Assembly (NCBI RefSeq): GCF_029265375.1
Contig: NZ_JAJUJJ010000006.1
Location: forward strand, 54,599-118,598
Direction: 5' to 3'
DNA: 64,000 bases
DNA from: Nesterenkonia sp.
Lineage (GTDB): Bacteria; Actinomycetota; Actinomycetes; Actinomycetales; Micrococcaceae
The notes under the pieces are model-generated. The model made no database searches. It saw only the letters and a list, made by a program, of their open reading frames with translations, and was not told where the DNA came from. The position numbers were made by a program, and so were the translations under genes. Position 1 is the first letter of the stretch, and the number at the start of each line of letters is the position of its first letter. This document shows, one piece after another, positions 16,906-25,558 of this stretch.

Positions 16906-18431
16906 GTGACGTGATCAACGCCGCCGGCGCAGACGCCGCCCCGCTGAGCTTCGAGGAAGCTCTTCAGAAATACGATCCGGTGATGGGCTTCGAGGTCCAT
17001 GTGGAGCTCAACACCGCCTCCAAGATGTTCTCCTCGGCCCCCAATGCCTTCGGCGATGAGCCCAACACCAACGTCAATGAGGTGGATCTCGGGCTGCCCG
17101 GCACCCTTCCGGTGGTCAACGGTAAGGCCGTGGAGTCGGCCATCAAGCTGGGGCTTGCGCTGAACTGCTCGATCGCCGAGTACTGCCGCTTCGCCCGCAA
17201 GCAGTACTTCTACCCGGACCTGCCGAAGAACTGGCAGACCTCCCAGTACGACGAGCCGATCGCCTACGACGGCTGGCTGGACATTGAGCTGGACGACGGC
17301 GAGATCTTCCGCGTGGAGATTGAGCGGGCACATATGGAGGAGGATGCCGGCAAGCTCACCCACGCCGGCACCTCCGGGCGGATCCAGGGAGCGGACTACT
17401 CCCTGGTGGACTACAACCGCACCGGGGTGCCGCTGATCGAGATCGTCACCAAGCCGATCACCGGCGCCGGCGCCCGCGCCCCGGAGCTGGCCCGCGCCTA
17501 TGTCAGCGCCATCCGCGACCTGGTGAAGGCATTGGACATCTCTGACGCCCGCATGGAGCGCGGCAATGTCCGCTGCGATGCCAACGTCTCGCTCAGCCCC
17601 AAGGGCAGCGGGGTCTTCGGCACCCGCAGCGAGACCAAGAACGTGAACTCCATGCGTGCGGTTGAGCATGCCGTTCACTTTGAGATCCGCCGCCACGCCG
17701 GGATCCTCTCCGCCGGTGGCAGCATCGTCCAGGAGACCCGGCACTGGCAGGAGACAACCCGCACCACCAGCTCAGGCCGCCCGAAGTCCGATGCCGATGA
17801 CTACCGGTACTTCCCGGAGCCGGATCTGGTGCCGATCGTCACCACGTCCGAGTGGATCGAGAAGCTGCGCGCCGAACTGCCGGAGCCCCCGGCACAGCGC
17901 CGACGCCGACTGCGTGAAGCCTGGGGCTACACCGACCCGGAGTTCCGCGACGTGGTCGCCGCCGGCCTGCTGGATGAGATCGAGCAGACCGTGGCTCAGG
18001 GCGCCAGCCCGGCGGTGGCCCGCAAGTGGTGGATGGGAGAGATCTCCCGCCTGGCCAATGCGCGGTCGGTCGAACCGGCGGAGCTGGGCGTGGAGCCGGC
18101 CACCATTGTGGAGCTCAATCAGCTCATCGAGGACGGGCGCATCAATGACAAGATCGCCCGCCAGGTGCTCGAGCACCACCTCGACGGCGAAGGCAGCCCC
18201 GCCCAGATCGTGCAGGACCGCGGTCTGGAGGTGGTCTCCGACGACGGCGCACTCACCGCGGCGGTGGAGAAGGCCATGGAGGAGAACCCCGATGTGGTCG
18301 AGAAGGTCGCCGGCGGCAAGCTCAAAGCCATCGGCGCGCTCATCGGCCCGGTGATGAAGGAGACCCGCGGCCAGGCCGACGCCGCCCGGGTCCGGGAGAT
18401 CGTCCTGCAGAAGCTGGGCATCGAGGGCTGA
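16902..18431 (+). CDS. gatB: Asp-tRNA(Asn)/Glu-tRNA(Gln) amidotransferase subunit B
   Basis: A 509-residue GatB with the core motifs [61 protein letters not shown] and [14 protein letters not shown], then [11 protein letters not shown], and a C-terminal YqeY-like helical tail. It phosphorylates and amidates the misacylated tRNA using ammonia from GatA. GTG at 16902 overlaps the gatA stop, giving tight coupling. A strong hairpin follows 20 bases after the stop. Confidence 0.95.
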   Translation: MSDVINAAGADAAPLSFEEALQKYDPVMGFEVHVELNTASKMFSSAPNAFGDEPNTNVNEVDLGLPGTLPVVNGKAVESAIKLGLALNCSIAEYCRFARKQYFYPDLPKNWQTSQYDEPIAYDGWLDIELDDGEIFRVEIERAHMEEDAGKLTHAGTSGRIQGADYSLVDYNRTGVPLIEIVTKPITGAGARAPELARAYVSAIRDLVKALDISDARMERGNVRCDANVSLSPKGSGVFGTRSETKNVNSMRAVEHAVHFEIRRHAGILSAGGSIVQETRHWQETTRTTSSGRPKSDADDYRYFPEPDLVPIVTTSEWIEKLRAELPEPPAQRRRRLREAWGYTDPEFRDVVAAGLLDEIEQTVAQGASPAVARKWWMGEISRLANARSVEPAELGVEPATIVELNQLIEDGRINDKIARQVLEHHLDGEGSPAQIVQDRGLEVVSDDGALTAAVEKAMEENPDVVEKVAGGKLKAIGALIGPVMKETRGQADAARVREIVLQKLGIEG

Positions 18432-18451
18432 GCGGCCCGCTTCCGCGTTCC

Positions 18452-18496
18452 ACGACGGCGCCTGGACTTCGTACCGAGTGAGTCAGGCGCCGTCGT
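18452..18496 (+). terminator. Hairpin after gatCAB
   Basis: ACGACGGCGCCTG (18452-18464) and CAGGCGCCGTCGT (18484-18496) are a perfect 13-bp inverted repeat with a 19-nt loop. No T-run; in high-GC actinobacteria such I-shaped hairpins often serve as terminators. Confidence 0.65.
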
Positions 18497-18702
18497 CGTC
18501 TGCACTCACCGGTGTGATCTGCGACACGCCAATCTGAGTATAAATATTCCCTGCAGAGATGCATTCCTGTTACATTTCATCCTACGTTCGGCAAACTGTC
18601 TGAAACAGATGTGGAGTAGCTTATTCACTATTCTGGGGCGCGCCCTGGGGAAGAGATACCTGCAGTTCGCACACTATGCACCCACGTGAGGGGAAGAATG
18701 AC

Positions 18703-20358
18703 ATGAGTCCAATAGGGCAACTCGTGGCCATGGAGGCCGGCGAGGAGGAGGTGTCCGGAGTCCAGCAGGTCGCCGACACCATTGATGAGGGGTTCGGCTA
18801 TGCCACCGAATTCTTCGTGAATCTGATCTTCGGCACTGAGGTTACTGTGCCGCTGGGGAATCCTTTCCCCGAAGGCACCACCCTGTGGGACGGGCCCCTG
18901 GTGGTGCTCTGGGCAGTGGTGGCCGCCGTAGCCTTCACCATCTACTTCAAAGCGGTGCAGTTCACGGGATTCAAGACCGCGCTGGAGGTTGTGCGCGGCA
19001 AGTACACCCGCGACGACGACCCCGGCGAGGTCACCCACTTCCAGGCGCTGACCGCCGCGGTCTCGGGAACTGTGGGTCTGGGCAATATCGCCGGTGTAGC
19101 TGCGGCGATCTCCTTGGGCGGGCCCGGGGCCACCTTCTGGATGATCCTGGCCGGTCTGTTCGGCATGTGCACCAAGTTCGTGGAGTGCACCCTGGGCGTG
19201 CGGTACCGCACCATTGATGAGAACGGTGAGGTCCACGGCGGTCCCTTCAAGTACCTGCCGGTGGCGTTCAGCCGGCTGGGCCGCATTCCGGTGGCCATCA
19301 TCACCGGTGTCTTCGCCATCTCGGTGATGCTGTTTGGAATCATCGGCGGCGGCATGTTCCAGGCCAACCAGACCTACGGCGCCATCACCTCGGCCGGCGC
19401 CACGATCGACGAGCAGACCGGCGGCAGCGCCTTCAGCTTCCTGGAGAGCGAGCTGACCGCCTTCATCTTCGGCATCATCTTCGCCGGTCTGGTCGCGCTG
19501 GTGATCATCGGCGGCATCAAGTCGATCGGCTCGGTCACCGGCAAGCTGGTGCCAGCTATGGCGATTGTCTACGTGGTGGCCTGCTTGATCGTCATCGGTG
19601 CGAACATCGGAAACATCGGCGACGCCTTCGGCGCGATCCTCTCCGGTGCCTTCAGCCCTGAGGGAATCGGCGGCGGTGTGGTCGGCGTGATCATCGTTGG
19701 TGTCCAGCGTGCAGCCTTCTCGAACGAGGCCGGCATCGGTTCGGCGCCGATCGCCCACTCCGCGGTGAAGACCCGCCGTCCGGTCTCCGAGGGCTTTGTT
19801 GCCTCTCTGGAGCCGTTCATCGACACTGTGGTGGTCTGTACCATGACTGCCCTGGTGATCATCTTCGCCTGGCCGGCCGACTACGACGCAGCGATCGGAG
19901 AGGGTCACGACAACCCGGTGGGTCTGACCGCCAACGCCTTCGACACCTTCCTGCCCGGCTTCTCTGTGGTGCTGGCGATCTGCGTGGCGCTGTTCGCCTT
20001 CTCCACGCTGATCACCTGGAGCTACTACGGCATCCAGGCCTGGCGCTACCTGTTCGGTAAGGCTCAGAACACCGACACCATCTTCCGCGTGATCGTGTGC
20101 ATCATGATCGTCATCGGCTGTGTGGTGTCCTTCTCCAACATCATCGACTTCGCCGACTCGGCGCTGTTCCTGTGCATCTTCATCAACGTCATCGGACTGT
20201 GCATCTTGGCGCCGGTGGTCAAGAAGGAGATGGAGCAGTACTTCGCCGACCGGCGGGCCGGCCGTCTTATGGAGGACCCGGAATACATTCCGGGACCGGA
20301 GGACATGGTGGTGGTCACCAAGAAGGAGACCACCGAGACCGTCGGCTACAAGGAGTAG
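18703..20358 (+). CDS. Alanine/glycine:sodium symporter (AGCS family)
   Basis: A 551-residue polytopic membrane protein. Family-defining segments are AVSGTVGLGNIAGVAAAISLGGPGATFWM, KFVECTLGVRYR, and QRAAFSNEAGIGSAPIAHSA. About ten to eleven membrane helices. AGCS proteins import alanine or glycine with sodium. The start at 18703 has GAGGGG nine bases upstream; an in-frame ATG at 18676 has none. The first 60 residues are acidic and the C-terminal 50 residues are charged and cytoplasmic. An AT-rich stretch (18536-18640) precedes it and probably holds its promoter. It is monocistronic, bounded by hairpins on both sides. Confidence 0.92.
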   Translation: MSPIGQLVAMEAGEEEVSGVQQVADTIDEGFGYATEFFVNLIFGTEVTVPLGNPFPEGTTLWDGPLVVLWAVVAAVAFTIYFKAVQFTGFKTALEVVRGKYTRDDDPGEVTHFQALTAAVSGTVGLGNIAGVAAAISLGGPGATFWMILAGLFGMCTKFVECTLGVRYRTIDENGEVHGGPFKYLPVAFSRLGRIPVAIITGVFAISVMLFGIIGGGMFQANQTYGAITSAGATIDEQTGGSAFSFLESELTAFIFGIIFAGLVALVIIGGIKSIGSVTGKLVPAMAIVYVVACLIVIGANIGNIGDAFGAILSGAFSPEGIGGGVVGVIIVGVQRAAFSNEAGIGSAPIAHSAVKTRRPVSEGFVASLEPFIDTVVVCTMTALVIIFAWPADYDAAIGEGHDNPVGLTANAFDTFLPGFSVVLAICVALFAFSTLITWSYYGIQAWRYLFGKAQNTDTIFRVIVCIMIVIGCVVSFSNIIDFADSALFLCIFINVIGLCILAPVVKKEMEQYFADRRAGRLMEDPEYIPGPEDMVVVTKKETTETVGYKE

Positions 20359-20390
20359 TGCTGCCGCCGGAGAGCCCGGCCGCAACAACC

Positions 20391-20441
20391 CCAGGGGCCC
20401 CCTCGATCCTCCCGCCCGGGAGAGGCCGAGGGGGCCCCTGG
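20391..20441 (+). terminator. Strong hairpin terminator after the symporter gene
   Basis: CCAGGGGCCCCCTCG (20391-20405) and CGAGGGGGCCCCTGG (20427-20441) form a perfect 15-bp stem, 32 bases after the stop codon. The loop is 21 nt and contains a further small GC pairing. Confidence 0.8.
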
Positions 20442-20802
20442 CGTATGCGGCGATAACGGTCTGGTCACAATGGTGCTCACACGGTCGGCCAGAGGCTGTG
20501 GGCCGCGCCCAAGCCTGGAATAGTAGACGGTCGAGAGGGCAGTGCACGTCCGTTCGATGTCCTGCGGTAGTGGCAGCGAACGCGGGACGGCGCTGCCCTC
20601 GCCGCATCCGGGCTCATAGTTTCCTCACAGGTTCAACTTCAGGTCGAAGCACTGCCTCCCGCTGGGCGTGACCTGCTCGTTACAGTAGCGCCAGGCTGAA
20701 ACGGAGCTTGTCGCTTCGCATCCCATCGCGCGGAAGGTCCCGTCGCAGCTGAAGGAGTCGTCCTAAGCACGACCGGAGAGCACGACCAGTGAGGATGTAC
20801 CC
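20442..20802 (+). other. Long intergenic region upstream of the wall hydrolase gene
   Basis: About 360 bp without a coding frame. A TACAGT at about 20685 could be a -10 box, which would give a leader of roughly 110 nt. I looked for the conserved ydaO/c-di-AMP riboswitch sequence often seen before rpf genes and did not find it. Nothing else was recognised. Confidence 0.4.
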
Positions 20803-23800
20803 GTGCCGAAGAAACTCTCGTCAGCGGTCGCCGGCACACTAGCCGTCGGCCTGACCCTGCCCGCCACTGCCGCCGCAGCGCAGGCAGCCGCCGATTCCAA
20901 CTCCGAGCCGCCGCAGGGGCCGGTCACCGGCAGCGGAGCCGCAGGGCCTGCCAGCACACTGGCCTCCGGGGTGAGCATCAGCACCCAGCGGGCCGGCAAT
21001 GTTGCCGCGCCGCTGGCCGCAGAGAGCTACACCTTCTCCACCGAACCGGGCCCCCGGTGCATCTCCGTCCAGGGCACTTCCACCTACCACCTGGGCCAGG
21101 ATCTGATCGCCGAGGAGGGCACTCCTATCGCCGCCATCGCTGACGGCACTGTAGTGCGCACCCTCGACGGTACCCCTGGTCGGTCCGGATACGTGGTGCT
21201 GCGGCACAACATCGGCGGGGAGGTCTACCACTCCGGCTACGTGCACCTGTGGGACGCTGAGTCCCACGTCAGCCTCGGGGACACTGTCTCTGCCGGGGAC
21301 ATCATCGCCGAAGTCGGCGACTCCGGACCCACGGTGACCCCCCACCTGCACCTGGAGCTCTGGCGCGGAGCGTGGCAGACCGGCACCGCGCTGAACCCCG
21401 CCGAATGGCTGGCCGAGCGTGGTGTAGACCTGCGCGGCGCAGCCGACGGCGTCCTGCAGCGCGAGGTCCCCCAGACGTGTGACTACTACACCGCCGCGCC
21501 CACGCAGCTGCGTGCCTCCGCCGCGGCCTCCGCGGACGTGCTGGCCCAGCTTCCCCGCGGAGCAGAGCTGACCGCCGCCCCCGGGGACGCCTCCGACGGG
21601 TTCCTGCGGGTGCAGCACGAAGGCAGGACCGGATGGGTCCAGCAGAGCCTGCTCGCCCCCGATGAGCCCGCCGAACAGACCAGCACGGCAGAACCCGCCG
21701 CAGCGGCTTCCGGCACGTTTCGGGTCACCGAGCCGCTGAACGCACGCAGCGGCCCAGGCACCGAGCATGAGATCGTTCAGGGAATGCCCACCGGTGAGGA
21801 GATCACTGTGACGGCACGCTCCGGTGACTGGGTCCAGTTCACCCGACGAGGCGAGCAGGTCTGGTCCCACAGCGCATACCTGGCGCCCGCCGACTCCGGC
21901 CAGAGCACCGAGGCAGCATCAGCCGCCTCCAGCTCCAGCGCGCAGACGCTGCGCGTCACAGAGCCGCTCAACCTCCGCAGCGGGCCGGGCACTGAGAACG
22001 CAGTGGTCGGCGGAATGCCCACCGGAGAGCAGGTCACGGTGCTGAGCACCCGCGGCGACTGGGCGGAGATCCGCCGGGCCAACGGGCAGGAAGGCTGGTC
22101 CCACCGCGCCTACCTCTCCGGCGGCGGATCCGCAGACTCCTCCGACACCGCCGCCGAGTCAGACGCCCCCACCTCGGCGGAAGCGGACTCATCCAGTGCC
22201 GGCAGCTCCAGCGCCGCGTCAGCCTCCGGCTCATCACAGGCCTCCGGCGCTGAAGGAGCCTCAGGCGAGGCTGAAGGCGCCTCCGATTCGGCAGCCACCG
22301 ACGCTCCGGCTTCCAGCTCCGGCGGGGAGCCCACGCACACCGTCGACGGCGTCTACCTCAACGCACGCAGCGGAGCGGGGGTGGACCATCCGGTGGTCAC
22401 CGTCCTGGCACCGGAGACGGGCGTTCAGGTCACCGGCAGCGAGGGCGGATGGTCGCAGATCCAGCACCAGGGCCGCACCCTGTGGGTCTATACCGACTAC
22501 CTCAGCGGCGGTGAGCAGGCCCAGGACTCCGGCGACTCGGAAGGCTCTTCCTCGCCGAACGCCTCCTCGGAGGGATCCACTTCTGAGGGCGGCTCTTCAG
22601 CCGAGCAGGCCGAATCACCCGAGGCCTCGTCCGGGGAGACGGAGGAACCAACCGAGTCGGAATCGGCTGAGGAGCCTCCGGCCGCGCAGAGCGCTGCGCC
22701 TGCTCCCGAGCCGGAAGACTCCCAGCAGACCGACTCCGACGAGACCGCGCGGACCACCATGTGGCAGAACATGCGCTCCGGAGCAGGATTGGACCATCCG
22801 GTCACGCGTGCTGTGCCTGCCGGAGAATCCCTGGAGATCCTCGACGAGTCCCACGGCTGGTTCGAAGTTCGGGCCGGAGGCAGCACCGGTTGGATGTGGG
22901 GAGAGTTCCTGGACCTGCCGGACTCGGTGGCCTCCGCCGCAGCTTCGGATGCGGGCGGATCCTCCTCGGACAGCACTGGCTCGGAGCCAACGCCGGAGCC
23001 GAACGAGGATGCTGAGGACGCCAGCGACCAGCCGGATGCTAACGACTCCTCCGAAACTGAGTCCTCCTCATCGGGCAGCAGCCGGTCTTCTTCGGGCTCC
23101 GGATCCGGGTCTGACGAGTCCCCGAGCACTGGTTGGCGCGCCCAGACCACCACGGCGGTCAATATGCGTTCCGGCGCGGGGCTGGATTACGGAGTCGAGC
23201 AGATTGTGGCCGGCGGGCAGACCCTGAGAGTCCTGGACGAGCAGGGCGGCTGGTACCAGGTCCGCAGCGACGTCAGCACCGGATGGATATGGCAGGAGTT
23301 CCTCGAGGTCTCCGGAGCCCCCAGCTCCTCCGGGTCGTCCTCCAGCGGCTCGCAGGATTCCTCCTCGGGCAGCTCCAGCAGCTCCAGCTCCAGCAGCTCC
23401 AGCGGATCGAGCTCCAGCAATTCCGGCTCCAGCAGCTCCGGCGGCTCATCCTCCGGCAGCTCCAGCGGCCGCAGCGGTCCCAGCTCCGGACAGCATGCCC
23501 AGAGTCAGCACGGCCCCTACAGCCGGGCCTGGGACCGGCTGGTCCAGTGCGAGTCCGGCGGCAACTGGTCCATCAACACCGGCAACGGCTACTTCGGCGG
23601 CCTGCAGTTCTCCCAGCAGTCCTGGGAGTGGGTGGGCGGCTCGGGCCGGCCCGACCAGGCCAGCAAGCAGGAGCAGATCGAGCGTGCCTACCAACTGTGG
23701 CAGCGGCAGGGATGGGGCGCCTGGCCCTCCTGCTCCTCCCAGCTGGGACTCTCCGGAGACCCCGGCGGTTGGGGGGACAGCTACTTCGAGGTCCACGGAG

Positions 23801-24027
23801 GCACCCAGTCGGCCTCCGCGCAGACCTCTGCCGGGCAGTGGACGGCGGTCTACTCGGTGCCGCTGCGTGAGCAGCCTGATTCCCAGTCCGACCGGCTGGC
23901 GCAGATCCCCCGCGGAGCAGTCCTGCAGACCGGACAGCGCAGCGGAAGCTGGATCGAGGTGGAGTACCAGCAGGAGGGGGAGACCCTCACCGGCTGGGTG
24001 AACACCCGCTACGTGACCACCGCGTGA
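20803..24027 (+). CDS. Secreted wall hydrolase: LytM (M23) + SH3 repeats + Rpf domain
   Basis: A 1074-residue exported protein with a signal peptide (about 1-30). A LytM/M23 endopeptidase domain has the zinc ligands H96 and D100 in HLGQD and H181/H183 in HLHLE. Six bacterial SH3-type repeats follow, starting near 225, 306, 383, 512, 651 and 782, separated by acidic Ser/Glu-rich linkers. A nearly pure Ser/Gly linker (about 843-900) leads to a resuscitation-promoting-factor transglycosylase domain with its Glu at E917 (QCESGGNW). A seventh SH3 repeat (from about 1012) ends the protein. It should cut both peptide stems and glycan strands of peptidoglycan. GAGGA precedes the GTG start. Confidence 0.88.
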   Translation: MPKKLSSAVAGTLAVGLTLPATAAAAQAAADSNSEPPQGPVTGSGAAGPASTLASGVSISTQRAGNVAAPLAAESYTFSTEPGPRCISVQGTSTYHLGQDLIAEEGTPIAAIADGTVVRTLDGTPGRSGYVVLRHNIGGEVYHSGYVHLWDAESHVSLGDTVSAGDIIAEVGDSGPTVTPHLHLELWRGAWQTGTALNPAEWLAERGVDLRGAADGVLQREVPQTCDYYTAAPTQLRASAAASADVLAQLPRGAELTAAPGDASDGFLRVQHEGRTGWVQQSLLAPDEPAEQTSTAEPAAAASGTFRVTEPLNARSGPGTEHEIVQGMPTGEEITVTARSGDWVQFTRRGEQVWSHSAYLAPADSGQSTEAASAASSSSAQTLRVTEPLNLRSGPGTENAVVGGMPTGEQVTVLSTRGDWAEIRRANGQEGWSHRAYLSGGGSADSSDTAAESDAPTSAEADSSSAGSSSAASASGSSQASGAEGASGEAEGASDSAATDAPASSSGGEPTHTVDGVYLNARSGAGVDHPVVTVLAPETGVQVTGSEGGWSQIQHQGRTLWVYTDYLSGGEQAQDSGDSEGSSSPNASSEGSTSEGGSSAEQAESPEASSGETEEPTESESAEEPPAAQSAAPAPEPEDSQQTDSDETARTTMWQNMRSGAGLDHPVTRAVPAGESLEILDESHGWFEVRAGGSTGWMWGEFLDLPDSVASAAASDAGGSSSDSTGSEPTPEPNEDAEDASDQPDANDSSETESSSSGSSRSSSGSGSGSDESPSTGWRAQTTTAVNMRSGAGLDYGVEQIVAGGQTLRVLDEQGGWYQVRSDVSTGWIWQEFLEVSGAPSSSGSSSSGSQDSSSGSSSSSSSSSSSGSSSSNSGSSSSGGSSSGSSSGRSGPSSGQHAQSQHGPYSRAWDRLVQCESGGNWSINTGNGYFGGLQFSQQSWEWVGGSGRPDQASKQEQIERAYQLWQRQGWGAWPSCSSQLGLSGDPGGWGDSYFEVHGGTQSASAQTSAGQWTAVYSVPLREQPDSQSDRLAQIPRGAVLQTGQRSGSWIEVEYQQEGETLTGWVNTRYVTTA
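23329..23500 (+). repeat. Serine-codon microsatellite-like tract in the wall hydrolase gene
   Basis: Runs of AGCTCC and TCCAGC hexamers encode an almost continuous Ser/Gly linker of about 57 residues. Such tracts are prone to slippage, so the linker length may vary among strains. Confidence 0.7.
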
Positions 24028-24134
24028 GGGCAGGCGCACCAGCCTGCGGCAGACGCGCTCACCTCAGGCAGGCGCGCTCGAGCGGAGGCAGCTGAGGTCG
24101 CCTCAGCCGAGGGCACGCCCGGTCCGCGGATCCG

Positions 24135-25442
24135 CTATGCGAACCGGGCGGCCACCGCCTGGCCGTGGGCCGGAAGTCCCTCTGCGCTGGCCAAGGCCCG
24201 GACGTGGTCGCTGACCTGGGCGAGTCCGTCCTTGCCGTAGTGAACCACCTGCTGGGAGCGCAGAAAACTGGTCACGTTCAGGCCCGAGGAGTAGGCCGCA
24301 GCCCCGCCGGTGGGAAGCACGTGGTTGGATCCGGCCGCGTAGTCGCCCAGCGACACCGGCGTGTAGGGGCCCAGAAAGACCGCCCCGGCATTGGTGATCC
24401 GCTCGGCCAGCCCGGCGTCGTCGTCAGTCATGATCTCCAGGTGCTCAGCGCCGTAGGCGTTGGCGATCTCCACCGCCTGGTCCATGGTGTCCACCACGAG
24501 CACCGCCGACTGGGCGCCTGAGAGCGCCTGCTTCACCCGGTCCAGATGCTCGGTCGCCGCCGCCTGCTCCTCCACGTGGGCGAGCACGCGCTGGGCCAGA
24601 TCCATCGAATCGGTCACCAGCACTGCGGCGGCCAGCACATCGTGCTCGGCCTGGGAGATCAGATCGGCAGCGATCAGATGCGCAGGGGCTGCCTCGTCCG
24701 CCAACACCATGATCTCGGTGGGGCCGGCCTCAGAGTCGATGCCCACAGTGCCCTGCACTGCACGCTTCGCAGTGGCCACATAGATATTTCCCGGACCGGT
24801 GATCAGCGAGACCGGTTCCACCGTCAGCTCCCCGGTCTCCTCCCGGGCGCCGTAGGCGAACATTCCGATCGCCTGCGCGCCGCCGGCGGCGAGCACCTCG
24901 TCGACACCCAGCAGCCGGGCCGCAGCCAGGATGGTGGGATGGGGCCAGCCGCCGAAGTCCCGCTGCGGGGGGGAGGCGATGGCCAGAGAACCCACTCCGG
25001 CCACCTGGGCCGGCACCGCATTCATCACCACGGAGGAGGGATAGACCGCCTGCCCTCCGGGGACATAGAGTCCCACCCGGTCCACCGGCACCCACCGGTT
25101 GGTCACCCGCGCGTCCGGTCCGGGGGAGACCACCGAAGCGGCCGGAAGCTGAGCTGTGTGCACCTCCCGTGCTCGGCTGATCAGCGTCTCCAAAGCCGTG
25201 CGCACCTGCGGATCCAGCTGATCAAGCGCCTGGTCCATCACCTCCTGCGGCACTCGCAGAGCGGCTGGACGTACGCCGTCGAACCGCTCGGCGAGCTGAA
25301 GAAGGGCCGGCACCCCCGTGGTGCGGACCTGCTCCAGAATCGGAGTGACCGCCTCCACCGTGGTGGAGATGTCGACGGCGGCGCGCGGAAGCACCGAACG
25401 GGCCTGAACCCGGCGGCCTCGAAGATCAGTGAGCGTGAGCAT
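24135..25442 (-). CDS. hisD: Histidinol dehydrogenase
   Basis: About 435 residues. Family motifs: VPGGQAVYPSSVVMNAVPAQVAGV, GGAQAIGMFAYG, TGPGNIYVATAKRAVQG, DSEAGPTEIMVLADEAA, and EHLEIM with one of the active-site His residues, then LPTGGAAAYSSGL. It converts histidinol to histidine in two NAD-dependent steps. The start at 25442 gives the normal MLTLTDLRG N-terminus; ATG at 25451 is an alternative. No other his gene is downstream within this window; the gene is convergent with the wall hydrolase. The hisC/B genes often next to it are absent here. Confidence 0.95.
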   Translation of the reverse strand: MLTLTDLRGRRVQARSVLPRAAVDISTTVEAVTPILEQVRTTGVPALLQLAERFDGVRPAALRVPQEVMDQALDQLDPQVRTALETLISRAREVHTAQLPAASVVSPGPDARVTNRWVPVDRVGLYVPGGQAVYPSSVVMNAVPAQVAGVGSLAIASPPQRDFGGWPHPTILAAARLLGVDEVLAAGGAQAIGMFAYGAREETGELTVEPVSLITGPGNIYVATAKRAVQGTVGIDSEAGPTEIMVLADEAAPAHLIAADLISQAEHDVLAAAVLVTDSMDLAQRVLAHVEEQAAATEHLDRVKQALSGAQSAVLVVDTMDQAVEIANAYGAEHLEIMTDDDAGLAERITNAGAVFLGPYTPVSLGDYAAGSNHVLPTGGAAAYSSGLNVTSFLRSQQVVHYGKDGLAQVSDHVRALASAEGLPAHGQAVAARFA

Positions 25443-25558
25443 GCATCCCATTGTTCCCCGTCACCGGCCCGCCCGGCGATTCATGACGCTGCAGCTGTGG
25501 CGAAACCCACTCCCCAGTGAGTGATCGCTGTTCAGACCCGCGTGCCATCATGGCCCCC

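Noticed and set aside
18628..20607. 659-codon open frame on the minus strand opposite the symporter
   Set aside because: His/Asp/Gly-rich shadow protein with no recognisable domain, while the plus strand encodes a complete AGCS transporter.
20442..20802. ydaO/c-di-AMP riboswitch before the Rpf-domain gene
   Set aside because: Expected by analogy, but the conserved GGGGGA and GGGTGAA-type segments could not be found in the leader.
23329..23500. Possible assembly artefact in the serine-repeat region
   Set aside because: The frame stays open and leads into an intact Rpf domain, so the repeat is more simply a genuine Ser/Gly linker.
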